This document shows, one piece after another, positions 8,317-18,632 of a DNA stretch of 64,000 nt. Position numbers and translations under genes: made by a program. Every line of letters starts with the position of its first letter. Position 1 is the first letter of the stretch. Source of the stretch: Chitinophaga sp. MM2321 (lineage in GTDB: Bacteria > Bacteroidota > Bacteroidia > Chitinophagales > Chitinophagaceae). Below the pieces are notes generated by a model. That model searched no databases and had not been told where the DNA came from. It saw only the letters and a list, made by a program, of their open reading frames with translations. The stretch is taken from NCBI RefSeq assembly GCF_964033635.1, contig NZ_OZ035533.1, forward strand, positions 2,418,001 to 2,482,000. The letters are read 5' to 3'.

Positions 8317-10924
8317 CATAAAACTTGGGGCGACAGTAGATGCGCTCAAGCAAGGGCTTGCCGCTGCAAGAGCTTCGATAACTGAGTTTTCCAATACCGT
8401 TGATCAAGAGGGGAAAAAGGCTGACCAGGCATCAAGCAAGACTTCTGGACTTACACAATCTCTTTTAACCTTATCGAAAGGCGCAATTGTTAGTGAGCAA
8501 GGGATGAAAGATGCTGCACTCGCGTCTGATGCATTTGCCCGTAGTGGAGGTAATCTGAGTGCAATTATTGGCCAGACAACCCAGGCCATAAAACAAACAG
8601 GAACAGCCTTGTCTGCTGAAGACACTGCATTCAGGAGTGCCGCAAATTCTGTTGAACTACTTGGAAAACAATATCAATCAATAGACCGGCTTAAGGATTC
8701 CATTACGACACTGCGTACTGAGGCCAATAGGGCCGACAGCCAGGGTGCGTTGAAGGAGTTTAATAAAGATATTTCCCTACTTGAAACTGAAGTGAAAAGA
8801 CTTCAACAAACCGGCCAAGCTTCTTTCAGAAGCCTTGGTCAATCAATGTCCCTATATACCAAAGACATTCTAACCACAAAGGCCGCTCTATCATCATTTA
8901 TTGCTCAGTCAAAAGCGACTGGATTTCAGTTTAATACTTTATCGCGCGCAACGCAGTCAGCTAGCGACACTCTGCCAAGGTTTAACACTACGGCTCGGGG
9001 CACTCAATCAGCATTAATCGATCTGGGACGTGTTGCACAGGACGCCCCTTTTGGTTTTATAGCGATACAAAACAATGTACCACCACTGATCGATTCATTT
9101 TCAAGATTAGTAAGAAGTAGTGGCTCTGTTGCTGGTGCTTTAAAATTGCTTGGTGGGTCATTTGTTGGTTTTGGCGGAATTGGATTGGCCGTAAGCGTTA
9201 TAACTTCTGCCTTAACCTTCTTTGCCCTAAGCTCCAGAAAAGCAAAAACAGAGACGGATAAATTGGCTCAAAGCCAAAAAAGCGCCTCCGAAATAATGAA
9301 AGAGGCCACAAGTAGCGTCCAGGGCCAAGTTGCAACAACAGAGGCTTTGGGGAAAATTGTACTTGATACTAATAAGAGCTATGAAGCTAGGAATGCGGCT
9401 TTGAATCAATTGAAAAAGCTGAACTCGGACTATTTCCGTGATCTATCGATAGAAAAGAGTAGTTACGAAGATCTTAAAAAGGCAACAGATCGATACACTG
9501 ATTCTATAGTAAGGACAGCTGTAATAAAAGGTTTGCAGGATCAAATATCATCTCTTGCTGAAGAACTTGCAAAGAGCGCCCCGATAATAAACAAGGGATT
9601 TGCTTCATTGGTTGCGAAGAACCCCCAAGATCCTTTCAAGTCCTTTGCAGGTACTGTTGCCAAAGGAGCAAAGAACGTTGCTTTAAATTTCAAATCGGCC
9701 GATTCATTGTTGAATGTTGGCGCAAGGAAATTTGCAAGTGATATTGGGACGGCAACCGATGGTATCGCGCGTTCTGTAGAGGGAAAATTCGGTAGGATTG
9801 GAGATCTGCAAAGCAAGATGAAAGACCTTATGGATCAATTGGTAACTTCTGTATCAGGTACCGACACACCTGACAAGCCAAAGGCGGCAAAAAGTGTTAT
9901 TACGGTTATAGATGTCCTTAAAAAACTTTCTGCTGAACTCTCCGCTGTTGACTACCAAGCCCAGCTCACCGGAGCGTCTTTTGATTCAATTTCTAAGGAT
10001 AAAATTGCATCTCTGCAGAAAGCATTTGATAGCCTTGTGAAGTTGGGGCTCAAACCCACTTCGCCTGAGTTGCAAAAAATATCAAGTCAAATAAATTTAT
10101 TGGGTACGGCTATTATTGGAACAGTTCCTATCCAAACGAAGAATCTACTGGCATTGGGTAAGGCGTTTAAAACCATTAAAATTCCCAATTTATCCATTGA
10201 AGATCTAAAAACTTTTCTTGGGACAAAAGATCAGTCTTCTCAATTATTCCTTGATAAGAGCAAAATTGTGCCGCCAGAAGTTGATGAAACGCCTGGACTT
10301 GAGAATATAGATAAATTTCAAAAGAAATTTAATGACCGTATTGCAAAATTAAAATCTGACACGCAATCTAAAATTGATAATAGCGTAATAAAATGGGGTA
10401 ATATCACTGGTGGATTAGGGGCGGCCACAATTGATCTTGGCAATCAGCTTCGTGGGCTGGCCGCTGCAGGAGCTGAAGGTATCGGCGAAGTAATAGCAGG
10501 GGTAATATCTGGCGGGGATTCATTAGGCAAGTCTCTTTATAAATTAGTCGGAGTTATGGGTCAGTTTATAATTGACTTTGGTAAATCATTGATTGAAGCA
10601 GCTACATTAAAAATTATTGCAGAAAAAACACTATTTGCAAATCCATATGTAGCCCTTGCCGCCGGAATAGGCGCTGTCGCAATCGGCTCTATATTGAAAA
10701 ATAAGGTCCCTTCCTTCGCAACTGGCGGGGGCATGGTTGGCGCCCCAGGATTAGCTATGATTGGAGATAACCCCGGTCGTGAAGAGTATGTTATCCCATC
10801 TGAAGTTTTAGACAAACTTGGAAGAAATCGTGATCGAATTGGAAGATTAACGGCCACCTTACGCGGCCCAGATCTGCTATTAGCCACCGAGCGCGCTCGC
10901 CGTGCACAAAGAAGGGTGAATTAA
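8291..10924 (+). CDS. Tail tape measure protein
   Basis: An 877-residue protein, the longest of the tail module before the fibres, which sets tail length. The N-terminal part is a long coiled coil rich in Ala, Gln and Ser; hydrophobic segments lie around residues 285-315 and 710-810; the C-terminal tail with S-F-A-T-G-G and G-D-N-P-G-R-E-E-Y-V-I-P is the standard tape-measure ending. At a rule-of-thumb 1.5 angstrom per residue it would support a tail of about 130 nm, an estimate only. Confidence 0.88.
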   Translation: MATTEEGLSIKLGATVDALKQGLAAARASITEFSNTVDQEGKKADQASSKTSGLTQSLLTLSKGAIVSEQGMKDAALASDAFARSGGNLSAIIGQTTQAIKQTGTALSAEDTAFRSAANSVELLGKQYQSIDRLKDSITTLRTEANRADSQGALKEFNKDISLLETEVKRLQQTGQASFRSLGQSMSLYTKDILTTKAALSSFIAQSKATGFQFNTLSRATQSASDTLPRFNTTARGTQSALIDLGRVAQDAPFGFIAIQNNVPPLIDSFSRLVRSSGSVAGALKLLGGSFVGFGGIGLAVSVITSALTFFALSSRKAKTETDKLAQSQKSASEIMKEATSSVQGQVATTEALGKIVLDTNKSYEARNAALNQLKKLNSDYFRDLSIEKSSYEDLKKATDRYTDSIVRTAVIKGLQDQISSLAEELAKSAPIINKGFASLVAKNPQDPFKSFAGTVAKGAKNVALNFKSADSLLNVGARKFASDIGTATDGIARSVEGKFGRIGDLQSKMKDLMDQLVTSVSGTDTPDKPKAAKSVITVIDVLKKLSAELSAVDYQAQLTGASFDSISKDKIASLQKAFDSLVKLGLKPTSPELQKISSQINLLGTAIIGTVPIQTKNLLALGKAFKTIKIPNLSIEDLKTFLGTKDQSSQLFLDKSKIVPPEVDETPGLENIDKFQKKFNDRIAKLKSDTQSKIDNSVIKWGNITGGLGAATIDLGNQLRGLAAAGAEGIGEVIAGVISGGDSLGKSLYKLVGVMGQFIIDFGKSLIEAATLKIIAEKTLFANPYVALAAGIGAVAIGSILKNKVPSFATGGGMVGAPGLAMIGDNPGREEYVIPSEVLDKLGRNRDRIGRLTATLRGPDLLLATERARRAQRRVN

Positions 10925-12876
10925 TGGCATATTTCCGGACATATTCGTATTCTTTTACAGACAACCACAATGTCCACCCGGCAAATTGGAGGGTTGATAT
11001 TCTGGACGACCAGGCCAATGCCGGATCGGTACCCATTACCCTTATTCCATCTTCAGAGCCATTAATACTCGAAAGGGTTGATACGTCGGATGATAAATCT
11101 ACGATGATTATCGGGCGTCAGGCCGTTCTCTCATATGAGTTTACCGGCGCTGCCGATGAGCCATTGCCCGAATTATTTTTCGATGCTGATGAGCGTAGGT
11201 TTAAGGTAGAAATTTATAAAAACGACTCATTACACGATAACTTTTACATCAAGCCGGATGCTTGTGAATACGATTATAAATTTCCTCCTTATTCGGTAAC
11301 CCTCACGGCTGTAGATGGGTTATCATTCACGAAATCGGTAGTATGGAATGCCTATACTGATAGCGGAATATTCGATTACCGATGGATGTCCCTATACGAG
11401 ATTGTTATGGAACGTGGGCTATTACAGGTCCTCGATAGTGATATCGCCATGAATGTAATTAACACATTGAGGCCGGACAATATTTCGGGTGACGCTTCTT
11501 TTCTGAATGACCTCTATGTTCACTCGGACATGTTTATTGACTTCGCAAAAGGGCCTGATGATGTATACACGATGGTCGAAAAAATATGCCAGCAATTCTA
11601 CTTGCGGTTATTTATTGCCCAAAATCAGGTTTGGTTGGTAAGAATGCCGGACCTTATACAGGATGTTGTTGTCGCTGAAAATTATATCAATGGGGCACTG
11701 ACTGAACTTTCACTACCTACTATACAAAGGCATATAGGGCAGAGTGAAGCGTCCTACGATGGTGTGCCAGTTGATTTTGACGCGAAGGTAATAATGTATC
11801 CAGCTATAAAGGAAGTGAATTACAGCATGGATTATCGTGCAATTAACCTCGTTGAGAACTTTCAATGGACTGCTTTCGACGGAACAAACTTTGATTTTTG
11901 GATAAAAGGCCCTGGGTTTACCACTTTAACGCGTAAGGGGTCTGGAACAATTGAGAATCCTTATAGAGCGGTATTGCCCTTTATAAATGAGCCTCCATTT
12001 TGGAGATCTATAAGCCAGGGCCAACTCGGTGCCGGGGATGTGCCAAAAGAAATCACCGTTGGAGATATTCTGCAGGTCAGTTTCAAGTGTGTATTTAATA
12101 ATACAGGAAATTTGACACTTATAATTAATACTTACAGGGAAGATGATTCTCAACGATTCGCAATTGATGGTTCTGGGAACTGGATTGATGTGACCGGTGT
12201 TGCCGATGGGCTTCCAACTATTGGAACCTCTCGTTCAGGCAAAAAGAAAAATGCGTCATTTAGCCTGACATCTTTACCTCTTCCTCCAATTGTCAATGGA
12301 AGGACAGTGTTGCCAGGGGCTCATAAACTCCAAATAGTAATATTTAGCCCAACTCAGTTAAATACAATTGACCCTGTAGAAGATGGTCAGTCTGTGGAGA
12401 TTTATCCAATCAAAGTCGGTATTGTCAAAGTATCATCTGCCGGCAGGACCATCATTGATAGAAACAACGCAAGATTTTCTCAAGTCCTGGACACAAGGGC
12501 CTTTTTTTTCATGGACACAGGGATTCCGACCTTGTCTAATACCATTGCAATAGATGATTCGGGCACACCAACACAAAATTGGAGTTCGGCCTTGAATCCT
12601 GGGAAGGTTTTGGATATGGAGCAGCATATGGCCGATTCAAATATTGACCAATATGCTAAATCTGTTAAAGGCTGGCAAGGAAATATAAAGAGCAATACAA
12701 TAGAGTTTTGGCACTTGTTTTCATTCACCGGGCTACCAGAAATCAATATGGTGCAGATGAATGATAGGTATAGTGTAAGAAATTGTATTCATCAAACGGA
12801 TTTACAGGCAGCATTGCCGGAAGATGGTGCGGATACTACTTATCAGGAGTTCGACATAGAGGACACAAACGACTAG
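10924..12876 (+). CDS. Putative distal tail / baseplate protein
   Basis: A 650-residue protein that follows the tape measure gene with an overlapping TAATG, the position of distal-tail and tail-associated proteins. The N-terminal about 130 residues are beta-rich and could be the ring-forming part; no lysozyme, peptidase or lectin motif is visible. The sequence is of a type seen in Bacteroidetes prophages with no characterised member known to me. Role assigned by position. Confidence 0.6.
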   Translation: MAYFRTYSYSFTDNHNVHPANWRVDILDDQANAGSVPITLIPSSEPLILERVDTSDDKSTMIIGRQAVLSYEFTGAADEPLPELFFDADERRFKVEIYKNDSLHDNFYIKPDACEYDYKFPPYSVTLTAVDGLSFTKSVVWNAYTDSGIFDYRWMSLYEIVMERGLLQVLDSDIAMNVINTLRPDNISGDASFLNDLYVHSDMFIDFAKGPDDVYTMVEKICQQFYLRLFIAQNQVWLVRMPDLIQDVVVAENYINGALTELSLPTIQRHIGQSEASYDGVPVDFDAKVIMYPAIKEVNYSMDYRAINLVENFQWTAFDGTNFDFWIKGPGFTTLTRKGSGTIENPYRAVLPFINEPPFWRSISQGQLGAGDVPKEITVGDILQVSFKCVFNNTGNLTLIINTYREDDSQRFAIDGSGNWIDVTGVADGLPTIGTSRSGKKKNASFSLTSLPLPPIVNGRTVLPGAHKLQIVIFSPTQLNTIDPVEDGQSVEIYPIKVGIVKVSSAGRTIIDRNNARFSQVLDTRAFFFMDTGIPTLSNTIAIDDSGTPTQNWSSALNPGKVLDMEQHMADSNIDQYAKSVKGWQGNIKSNTIEFWHLFSFTGLPEINMVQMNDRYSVRNCIHQTDLQAALPEDGADTTYQEFDIEDTND

Positions 12877-12877
12877 C

Positions 12878-13648
12878 ATGGGAGCGATAAGGGGGTCTGA
12901 TTTTATTATTTCGATTGAATTAAACGGAGAGCAAATCCCCGTTTGTTACGCAACTGACTGTCAAATATCGAGAACATTCGATACCAGGGAGATAAGTGGA
13001 CCACAAGGAAGAGACAGGGATTATATAAGTGACTATCGAGGTTATACCATATCAATTCCATTGCTCATAGTTTACGACCAAATATATAATTACACCGAAT
13101 TTTCTACAGCTGCAGAGATGGGGTTTAAAATAAAATGGTACGCAAGCGCATTTAAGAACGGAGGAATTATTTATTCCGGAGAAGCACTCATTACGCAGAT
13201 TGATCTTAATAGCCAAATGAGAGATGTAATGAAGTCTGATGTGAGCCTTCTTGGCTGTGGTAAATTCAAAACCAATTATCTGCCAATTAACAAGCAAGTA
13301 TATCTATCTGACTTCAGTAAGATGCAACTAACAGGATGTCCCAATCCATATCCTGTAGCAGTCTTCTGGTACGATATGACACTTATTGGTCCTGCTTCGA
13401 ATGCAGATGAAGTGATACAAGTGTTTAATGATTACTCTGCTGCGCATGGAGGTTACTATACTTTAAATAGCTCGGTAGATGGGGGGTGTTTGTTCAATAT
13501 GCAAATTGAATATAATTCACCAATGCCATATCCGGATACGGTTTTCGCTCAGCAAGGAGCGTTGTTCGCAATAAGCACTGACCAGGGAGCCAATAACATA
13601 TTGAGTGTTGATCAGGATTTAGATAACGTTCTAACACCAATTGGATAA
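12878..13648 (+). CDS. Putative baseplate protein with tail-tube-like fold
   Basis: A 256-residue protein. The pattern of residues 14-130 (E-L-N-G-E-Q-I-P-V-C-Y-A, then a G-R-D-R-D-Y-I-S-D-Y-R-G-Y segment, then Y-S-G-E-A-L-I-T) resembles tube-fold tail proteins, suggesting a hub or tube-cap component. The C-terminal half is unassigned. Overlap with the next gene (TAATG). Function inferred only. Confidence 0.5.
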   Translation: MGAIRGSDFIISIELNGEQIPVCYATDCQISRTFDTREISGPQGRDRDYISDYRGYTISIPLLIVYDQIYNYTEFSTAAEMGFKIKWYASAFKNGGIIYSGEALITQIDLNSQMRDVMKSDVSLLGCGKFKTNYLPINKQVYLSDFSKMQLTGCPNPYPVAVFWYDMTLIGPASNADEVIQVFNDYSAAHGGYYTLNSSVDGGCLFNMQIEYNSPMPYPDTVFAQQGALFAISTDQGANNILSVDQDLDNVLTPIG

Positions 13649-15015
13649 TGAAACCAAACGTAGACATAGTAAACCTAATTGCGATTCAGGAGCTCGCAGA
13701 CGTTGTTGCGCCCGATATAAATGACTATCTGAATATTGGGAAAGACGAAGATCTGCTGGGGAAGAGAATTACGGTAAATAATTTAGCGCAGCTCATATCA
13801 AGCGTTCTTGGAAGTGGGTCAATACTTCCGGATAGAGTTTACAGAATAGGCACGTCGCTTCCATCTGGAGCTACGCTTTCTGATGACGGGACAGTTATAT
13901 ACGATCCTTATTTGGATGGTAAAATCTATCAACTTAACAGAAGGGGAATTGAGCTTTCTATAAAAGGGGTAGAGTGGGACAATGATGTAATAAATACCGA
14001 CGATGATGTTCAAGGAGGGGTGCGATTACTGGCTCCGGGCGATATGTTCGGCGATGGCGAAACAGTAATACTAACATTTCAACCGCAGTTCTCGCCATAT
14101 ATTCCAACACCCGATGCAATATCCAGATTTACAAATGGCGAACAGATAATCACATCATCCAGCACCATAACAGCTGGCATGTTTCGGAAACTTATTGTTT
14201 TGAGCGGAGCCACTAGTATTCTGACCGTAACCCTGCCGTCCGCCGCCGCTTATCCGGAAAATGTGGCTTTGTTTATTATTTCAAACAGCGGCTCGCATAG
14301 GCAGGCGTCTATAGTGCGAACCGGATCCGACATCATTTCCTATGACGGTCAAGATATATCGACGCTCTATATGGGTAAAAACGATCAGCTCTGTCTTATC
14401 CCTATGGAAGGCGGATGGAGAGTCCAGATGTTTAAGACAGAATGGAACCGTATCGGGACAATTGATTTTGGTTATCTAGCCGGGCCAAATCAATTCGTCG
14501 CCACTACCGATGTTCCGCAGTTGCGTTCTGAATGGCCAAGAGTATGGGATTTTATTCAGAAGCTTCAGGTTGCTCAACCTGCTGCTGTGGTTTCAAATGC
14601 TACATGGTTACTCAACAAGGGGCTTTGGGGGTTAGGCAATGGCTCGACAACATTCAATTTCCCTAATCTTTCCGGACGAGGCTTAAGATATCTTGACCCT
14701 TCTGGTACTATTGATGAAGATCGTTTTGATGCAGGGCAAGGTAATTTACCTGGTAGCTTCCAGGGGTTTGCTACCCAATCTCACAATCACTTAACCGACA
14801 ATAAATTCAACAGGGCAGGAGCCAGAGCGGCCGATGTAGATGGGACAGGTACGCCCGGGAGCGTGGATAATACAAATCCTAATAGCGAATACAGGGTTGG
14901 GTATATGTCTGGACCAGGATACGACTGGTGGCCTAATACTATAATTAAGCCATTCGGTTCGAGCTTTGAAACACGTATGATCAATGTGGGCGGATTGCCA
15001 TTAATCAACACTTAA
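13648..15015 (+). CDS. Tail fibre / phage tail collar domain protein
   Basis: A 455-residue protein. The N-terminal about 60 residues probably attach it to the baseplate. The C-terminal region, from about residue 270, is a phage tail-collar-type domain: I-G-T-I-D-F-G-Y, then N-F-P-N-L-S-G-R-G-L-R-Y, then T-Q-S-H-N-H, and an end with I-N-V-G-G. Such proteins form short tail fibres that contact the host surface. There is no signal peptide, in contrast to the next gene. Confidence 0.75.
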   Translation: MKPNVDIVNLIAIQELADVVAPDINDYLNIGKDEDLLGKRITVNNLAQLISSVLGSGSILPDRVYRIGTSLPSGATLSDDGTVIYDPYLDGKIYQLNRRGIELSIKGVEWDNDVINTDDDVQGGVRLLAPGDMFGDGETVILTFQPQFSPYIPTPDAISRFTNGEQIITSSSTITAGMFRKLIVLSGATSILTVTLPSAAAYPENVALFIISNSGSHRQASIVRTGSDIISYDGQDISTLYMGKNDQLCLIPMEGGWRVQMFKTEWNRIGTIDFGYLAGPNQFVATTDVPQLRSEWPRVWDFIQKLQVAQPAAVVSNATWLLNKGLWGLGNGSTTFNFPNLSGRGLRYLDPSGTIDEDRFDAGQGNLPGSFQGFATQSHNHLTDNKFNRAGARAADVDGTGTPGSVDNTNPNSEYRVGYMSGPGYDWWPNTIIKPFGSSFETRMINVGGLPLINT

Positions 15016-15018
15016 TCA

Positions 15019-18018
15019 ATGAAGAACTTATTAATATTCATACTTACAATTTTTGGAATTTCTGCCAGTGCGCAGATATACCAACCGAATAATGTTTATG
15101 GTACTCAATTTAAACGCATAAAGGTAGACAGTACTTTTTATTTACCTACAGATACTTTATTGCGATCCAATCTGAATACACCTGGAGCCATTGCATATAA
15201 TATTGGTGATACATCTATCTATGTGTACAATGGCCTCTATTGGGTTAAAACTATTGGAGGTGGATCATCTGGTATAGCACTCGCCCTTGACTCCGCCCGC
15301 CGATCAAACGACACTTTATTTTTTAGGCTCACTAATGGAGGAGAGTTGGCAGTTAAAATGACCGGCATCCCGCAAGTGAATATAGTAGGGTTACCGGATA
15401 GTCTTGCGCTAAGAATGAAGTATAGCGATACAGCATCTCTTTCTAACCGCATAGATAATACAGAAGACAGCATACAAGCAAACGATCTACAAAGAGTAAC
15501 AGAGCGAGGGAATATAACCAACCGGGAATTAATTTTAGATGCAGGTTCGGGAGCCGGCGCTGGCAGGTTACGCATGCGTACAGCTGGTGCTAATGTGATC
15601 TATTCTTATGAAACTGGTGCCACTGCATTCAAGCCGCTATTATTGGCCGCGGGCGGCCTATTGGTTTCAAATCCCAGCGGCAGTCCAGTGACATGGGACG
15701 GCAACTCTTCTATACAGATTTCCGGTGATGGGAAAGTTAATGATAATTGGACTGTGGGTGGTGATCTTTCGGTGACAGGATCTGCATTGTTCGCACAACA
15801 AAAGAATAATATTGCTGAAGATAGTGTTCTCGCTACTGATATAGCCGGCCACCTGAAAATGGTGGCGAAAAGCAGCATAACATCTGCATATACACCTTTA
15901 ACGCGGGCGTTGACCGTTGGTACAGGTATGACCGGCGGCGGTGATTTTTCTGCCGATAGATCTGTGGGGTTGGATTATTCATATTTGGATGACAGATACC
16001 TTTCCGGTTACAAACAACGGGCTGCTGTTCGTGTAGCTACTATTGCAAATATCACACTTTCTGCACCGCAAACGATCGATGGTGTTTCAGCTATTGCTGG
16101 TGATCGCGTACTTGTTAAGAATCAAACAACCGGAAGCCAGAATGGAATATATATTGTAGCCGCTGGTGCGTGGAGCAGGTCAACAGACTTTGACCAGGCA
16201 ATCCCCGGAGAGATCGAACAAGGTTCGCAAATCTTCGTACAGGAAGGAACGAACAATAATAAAACCGGTTGGTCCCTTGCTACTTCGGGAGTGATAACTG
16301 TCGGCACAACAACTCTTACATTTATTCAATATGCTGGCGCAAATAGTTACGCAGCAGGTACCGGTCTTGCGCTTGCGGGCAATACATTCTCTGCGCTTAA
16401 TACTACCGCACTTTGGAACGCAAATAAATTACAAGGTATTGGCGTGTCCTCTACCGCTCCCGCAACTTCGCAATTATTGCGTTACGATGGCACCAACTGG
16501 GCGCCGTGGACTTCAAACTTCCTTACCGGTAATCAAACTATAACAGCAACAGGAGATGCAACCGGTTCCGGAACTACTTCTATCCCTCTTACATTAAAAA
16601 ATACAGGTACTACCGGCACGTATACAAAAGTGACGACTGATGCGCAGGGAAGGGTAACTGTAGGTACGAATCCTACAACCTTAGCAGGTTATGGCATTAC
16701 GGATGCGGCACCGTCTACAGGTTCTGCAAACTATATACAAAATCAAAACGCATCTGCGCAAACAGCTAATAGCTGGATAAGCGGAAATATGCGGGCTAAT
16801 AACTTTTATGGCAATGCCGGTATAGGGAGTTTGCAGTTCGGCATGCTAAATGGTACCGCTTTTAGGTGGGGCATACTATTAAATGGTGCAGAATCGGCGA
16901 ACGCAGGTAGTAATTGGACACTACTAAGATATAATGATGCCGGGACTACGACTACCGTAATGGAAGCAAATAGAAGTACTGGTATTATTAGTATGCCGTA
17001 TGGCTTTCGCGCTGCAAATGGATCGGGTATAATCGGTACAGGTGCAGGCGTTTCTAATAACTCCTTTTTTCGATTCTACGAAAGCAACGCCACGACTGAA
17101 ATTGGTGGGATAGGAAAAGCAAATACAACAATTAACGACATACAAATTACCTCGTTAATTGGTAGCATTGGCATTGTGCCGTTTGGCACAACCAGTGGTG
17201 CGCCAGCCGCTCTTGTTTCCTCAACAGATTTTAAAATAGCAGCTGGATTATTGAGCCTCCAAAATGGGACCTCAAACACAATAAGCGCCTCCGGAGAGCT
17301 TGCAATTAATGCCGCCGCAAGTAGTAAAATAGGTTTCGGTATAGGTTCGAGTGAAAAAGTAACGATATCGTCAAGTGGCATATTGTCCGTAGGTAATGTT
17401 TCTCCAAGTACCCTACGTTCATCTCCATTACAAGTACAGGGGAACGTTTGGTCTACAGATGCCTACATTCTTGGTACAGGAGTCGTTCCGCTCGGCGAGT
17501 TTGGCATAGGAGGTAGTGGCATATTTGTTCGGTCGATGGATAACGTAACGAACATCGATTTCATGACCAATGGCACTACTGTACGCGGGAAATGGAATGC
17601 GACTACTGGTAACCTCGAAGTAAATAATCAAATCAAAATCGCAGGCGGTGCTCCCGGTGTAGGTAAGAAATTAACATCAGATGCAAGTGGGCTTGCAACT
17701 TGGTCTGGTGCTGTAACTACCGCTACACGTGCGGTTACCGGGAATGTAACAATAACTGTAGACGATTACAGCATCGACCTAAAGGGCACCAGCACGGGCT
17801 CAACACACACGCTTACATTACCCAATCCCGCAACATCGGAGGGTCGAGAACTGGAGTTTTTTGCTACAGCATCTACGGCAAGCGCATGGACAGCAAATTA
17901 TCCGATTTACAATAGGAATCAGGACACGATGCCTCCCTTTACTCGTCCTAATATTTTAGGTAGGGAAAAAATAAAAGTAATAAGCGGCAAGTGGGTTGTT
18001 GTTGCTGTTCAGGATTAA
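15019..18018 (+). CDS. Long tail fibre-like protein with N-terminal Sec signal peptide
   Basis: A 999-residue protein, rich in Gly, Ser, Thr and Asn. It starts with MKNLLIFILTIFGISASAQ, a clear signal peptide with cleavage after AQ or ASA. The middle (about residues 335-440) is a fibre repeat seen in phages, with A-G-D-R-V-L-V-K-N-Q-T and N-G-I-Y-I-V-A-A-G-A-W-S-R motifs; later parts are beta-helix-like repeats; the C terminus (about 900-999) is a trimerisation-type end. A cytoplasmically assembled fibre should not need export, so the signal is odd. Confidence 0.7.
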   Translation: MKNLLIFILTIFGISASAQIYQPNNVYGTQFKRIKVDSTFYLPTDTLLRSNLNTPGAIAYNIGDTSIYVYNGLYWVKTIGGGSSGIALALDSARRSNDTLFFRLTNGGELAVKMTGIPQVNIVGLPDSLALRMKYSDTASLSNRIDNTEDSIQANDLQRVTERGNITNRELILDAGSGAGAGRLRMRTAGANVIYSYETGATAFKPLLLAAGGLLVSNPSGSPVTWDGNSSIQISGDGKVNDNWTVGGDLSVTGSALFAQQKNNIAEDSVLATDIAGHLKMVAKSSITSAYTPLTRALTVGTGMTGGGDFSADRSVGLDYSYLDDRYLSGYKQRAAVRVATIANITLSAPQTIDGVSAIAGDRVLVKNQTTGSQNGIYIVAAGAWSRSTDFDQAIPGEIEQGSQIFVQEGTNNNKTGWSLATSGVITVGTTTLTFIQYAGANSYAAGTGLALAGNTFSALNTTALWNANKLQGIGVSSTAPATSQLLRYDGTNWAPWTSNFLTGNQTITATGDATGSGTTSIPLTLKNTGTTGTYTKVTTDAQGRVTVGTNPTTLAGYGITDAAPSTGSANYIQNQNASAQTANSWISGNMRANNFYGNAGIGSLQFGMLNGTAFRWGILLNGAESANAGSNWTLLRYNDAGTTTTVMEANRSTGIISMPYGFRAANGSGIIGTGAGVSNNSFFRFYESNATTEIGGIGKANTTINDIQITSLIGSIGIVPFGTTSGAPAALVSSTDFKIAAGLLSLQNGTSNTISASGELAINAAASSKIGFGIGSSEKVTISSSGILSVGNVSPSTLRSSPLQVQGNVWSTDAYILGTGVVPLGEFGIGGSGIFVRSMDNVTNIDFMTNGTTVRGKWNATTGNLEVNNQIKIAGGAPGVGKKLTSDASGLATWSGAVTTATRAVTGNVTITVDDYSIDLKGTSTGSTHTLTLPNPATSEGRELEFFATASTASAWTANYPIYNRNQDTMPPFTRPNILGREKIKVISGKWVVVAVQD

Positions 18019-18036
18019 AAAACAAAAAATGAAAAA

Positions 18037-18372
18037 ATGAAACAAGAAATATTAAACGAACTACTCGGAGGCATTGCCGTAATCCCCTTTGTTGTAGCGG
18101 TATTCTATGCATTTGTTGGAGCAACATTAAACTTGCTTCTGCGAGCTAATAAGCGCGACGTGCATAGTACAGAAAGCCCTAAACAATTTTCTTACAGGTA
18201 TCTGATTCGGGACAACTGGAAGCGGATGTTAACAAGCTGTCTTTTAATCTTCGTCTGTATTCGATTCTCGCAGGAGGTATTAGGACAGCAGCTTACAATG
18301 TATTTTTCTTTTGTAATAGGGCTTTCTGTAGATCGACTGTCCGGGATGATTAAGAAACTCGACAACAAATAA
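18037..18372 (+). CDS. Membrane protein, holin candidate
   Basis: A 111-residue protein with likely membrane helices at residues 13-34, about 67-82 and 86-100 and a basic C terminus (M-I-K-K-L-D-N-K). Small size, two to three helices and location just before a small membrane/coiled-coil gene and a lipoprotein with spanin-like topology make it the best holin candidate in the prophage. No known holin family motif was recognised. Confidence 0.5.
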   Translation: MKQEILNELLGGIAVIPFVVAVFYAFVGATLNLLLRANKRDVHSTESPKQFSYRYLIRDNWKRMLTSCLLIFVCIRFSQEVLGQQLTMYFSFVIGLSVDRLSGMIKKLDNK

Positions 18373-18374
18373 AA

Positions 18375-18632
18375 ATGGATATAAAGGAAGTACGACTAAA
18401 TATAATCCAGGTAGCTGTAGTGATAGTGCAGACGATAGCAGTTGTTGGGTATGTAGGCAGACAGGCGGGTAAGATAGATAACGTAAGTGAATCTACCACT
18501 CGGATAGAACGCAACCAGGAAGTGCAGGCAGCAGATAATAAGATCTGGAAATCTAAGATAGAAGCCGACCTGGCTGATTTGAAAGTGAGAACAGCATTAC
18601 TGGAGGCACGAATTAATACTTACGTGAAATGA
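18375..18632 (+). CDS. Small membrane-anchored coiled-coil protein
   Basis: An 85-residue protein with one N-terminal membrane helix (about residues 8-28) followed by a 50-residue charged helix with heptad-like spacing, ending in L-L-E-A-R-I-N-T-Y-V-K. Placed 2 bp after the holin candidate and overlapping the lipoprotein gene by 4 bp. It might be a lysis accessory (antiholin or i-spanin-like) protein; the topology allows either. No family recognised. Confidence 0.55.
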   Translation: MDIKEVRLNIIQVAVVIVQTIAVVGYVGRQAGKIDNVSESTTRIERNQEVQAADNKIWKSKIEADLADLKVRTALLEARINTYVK

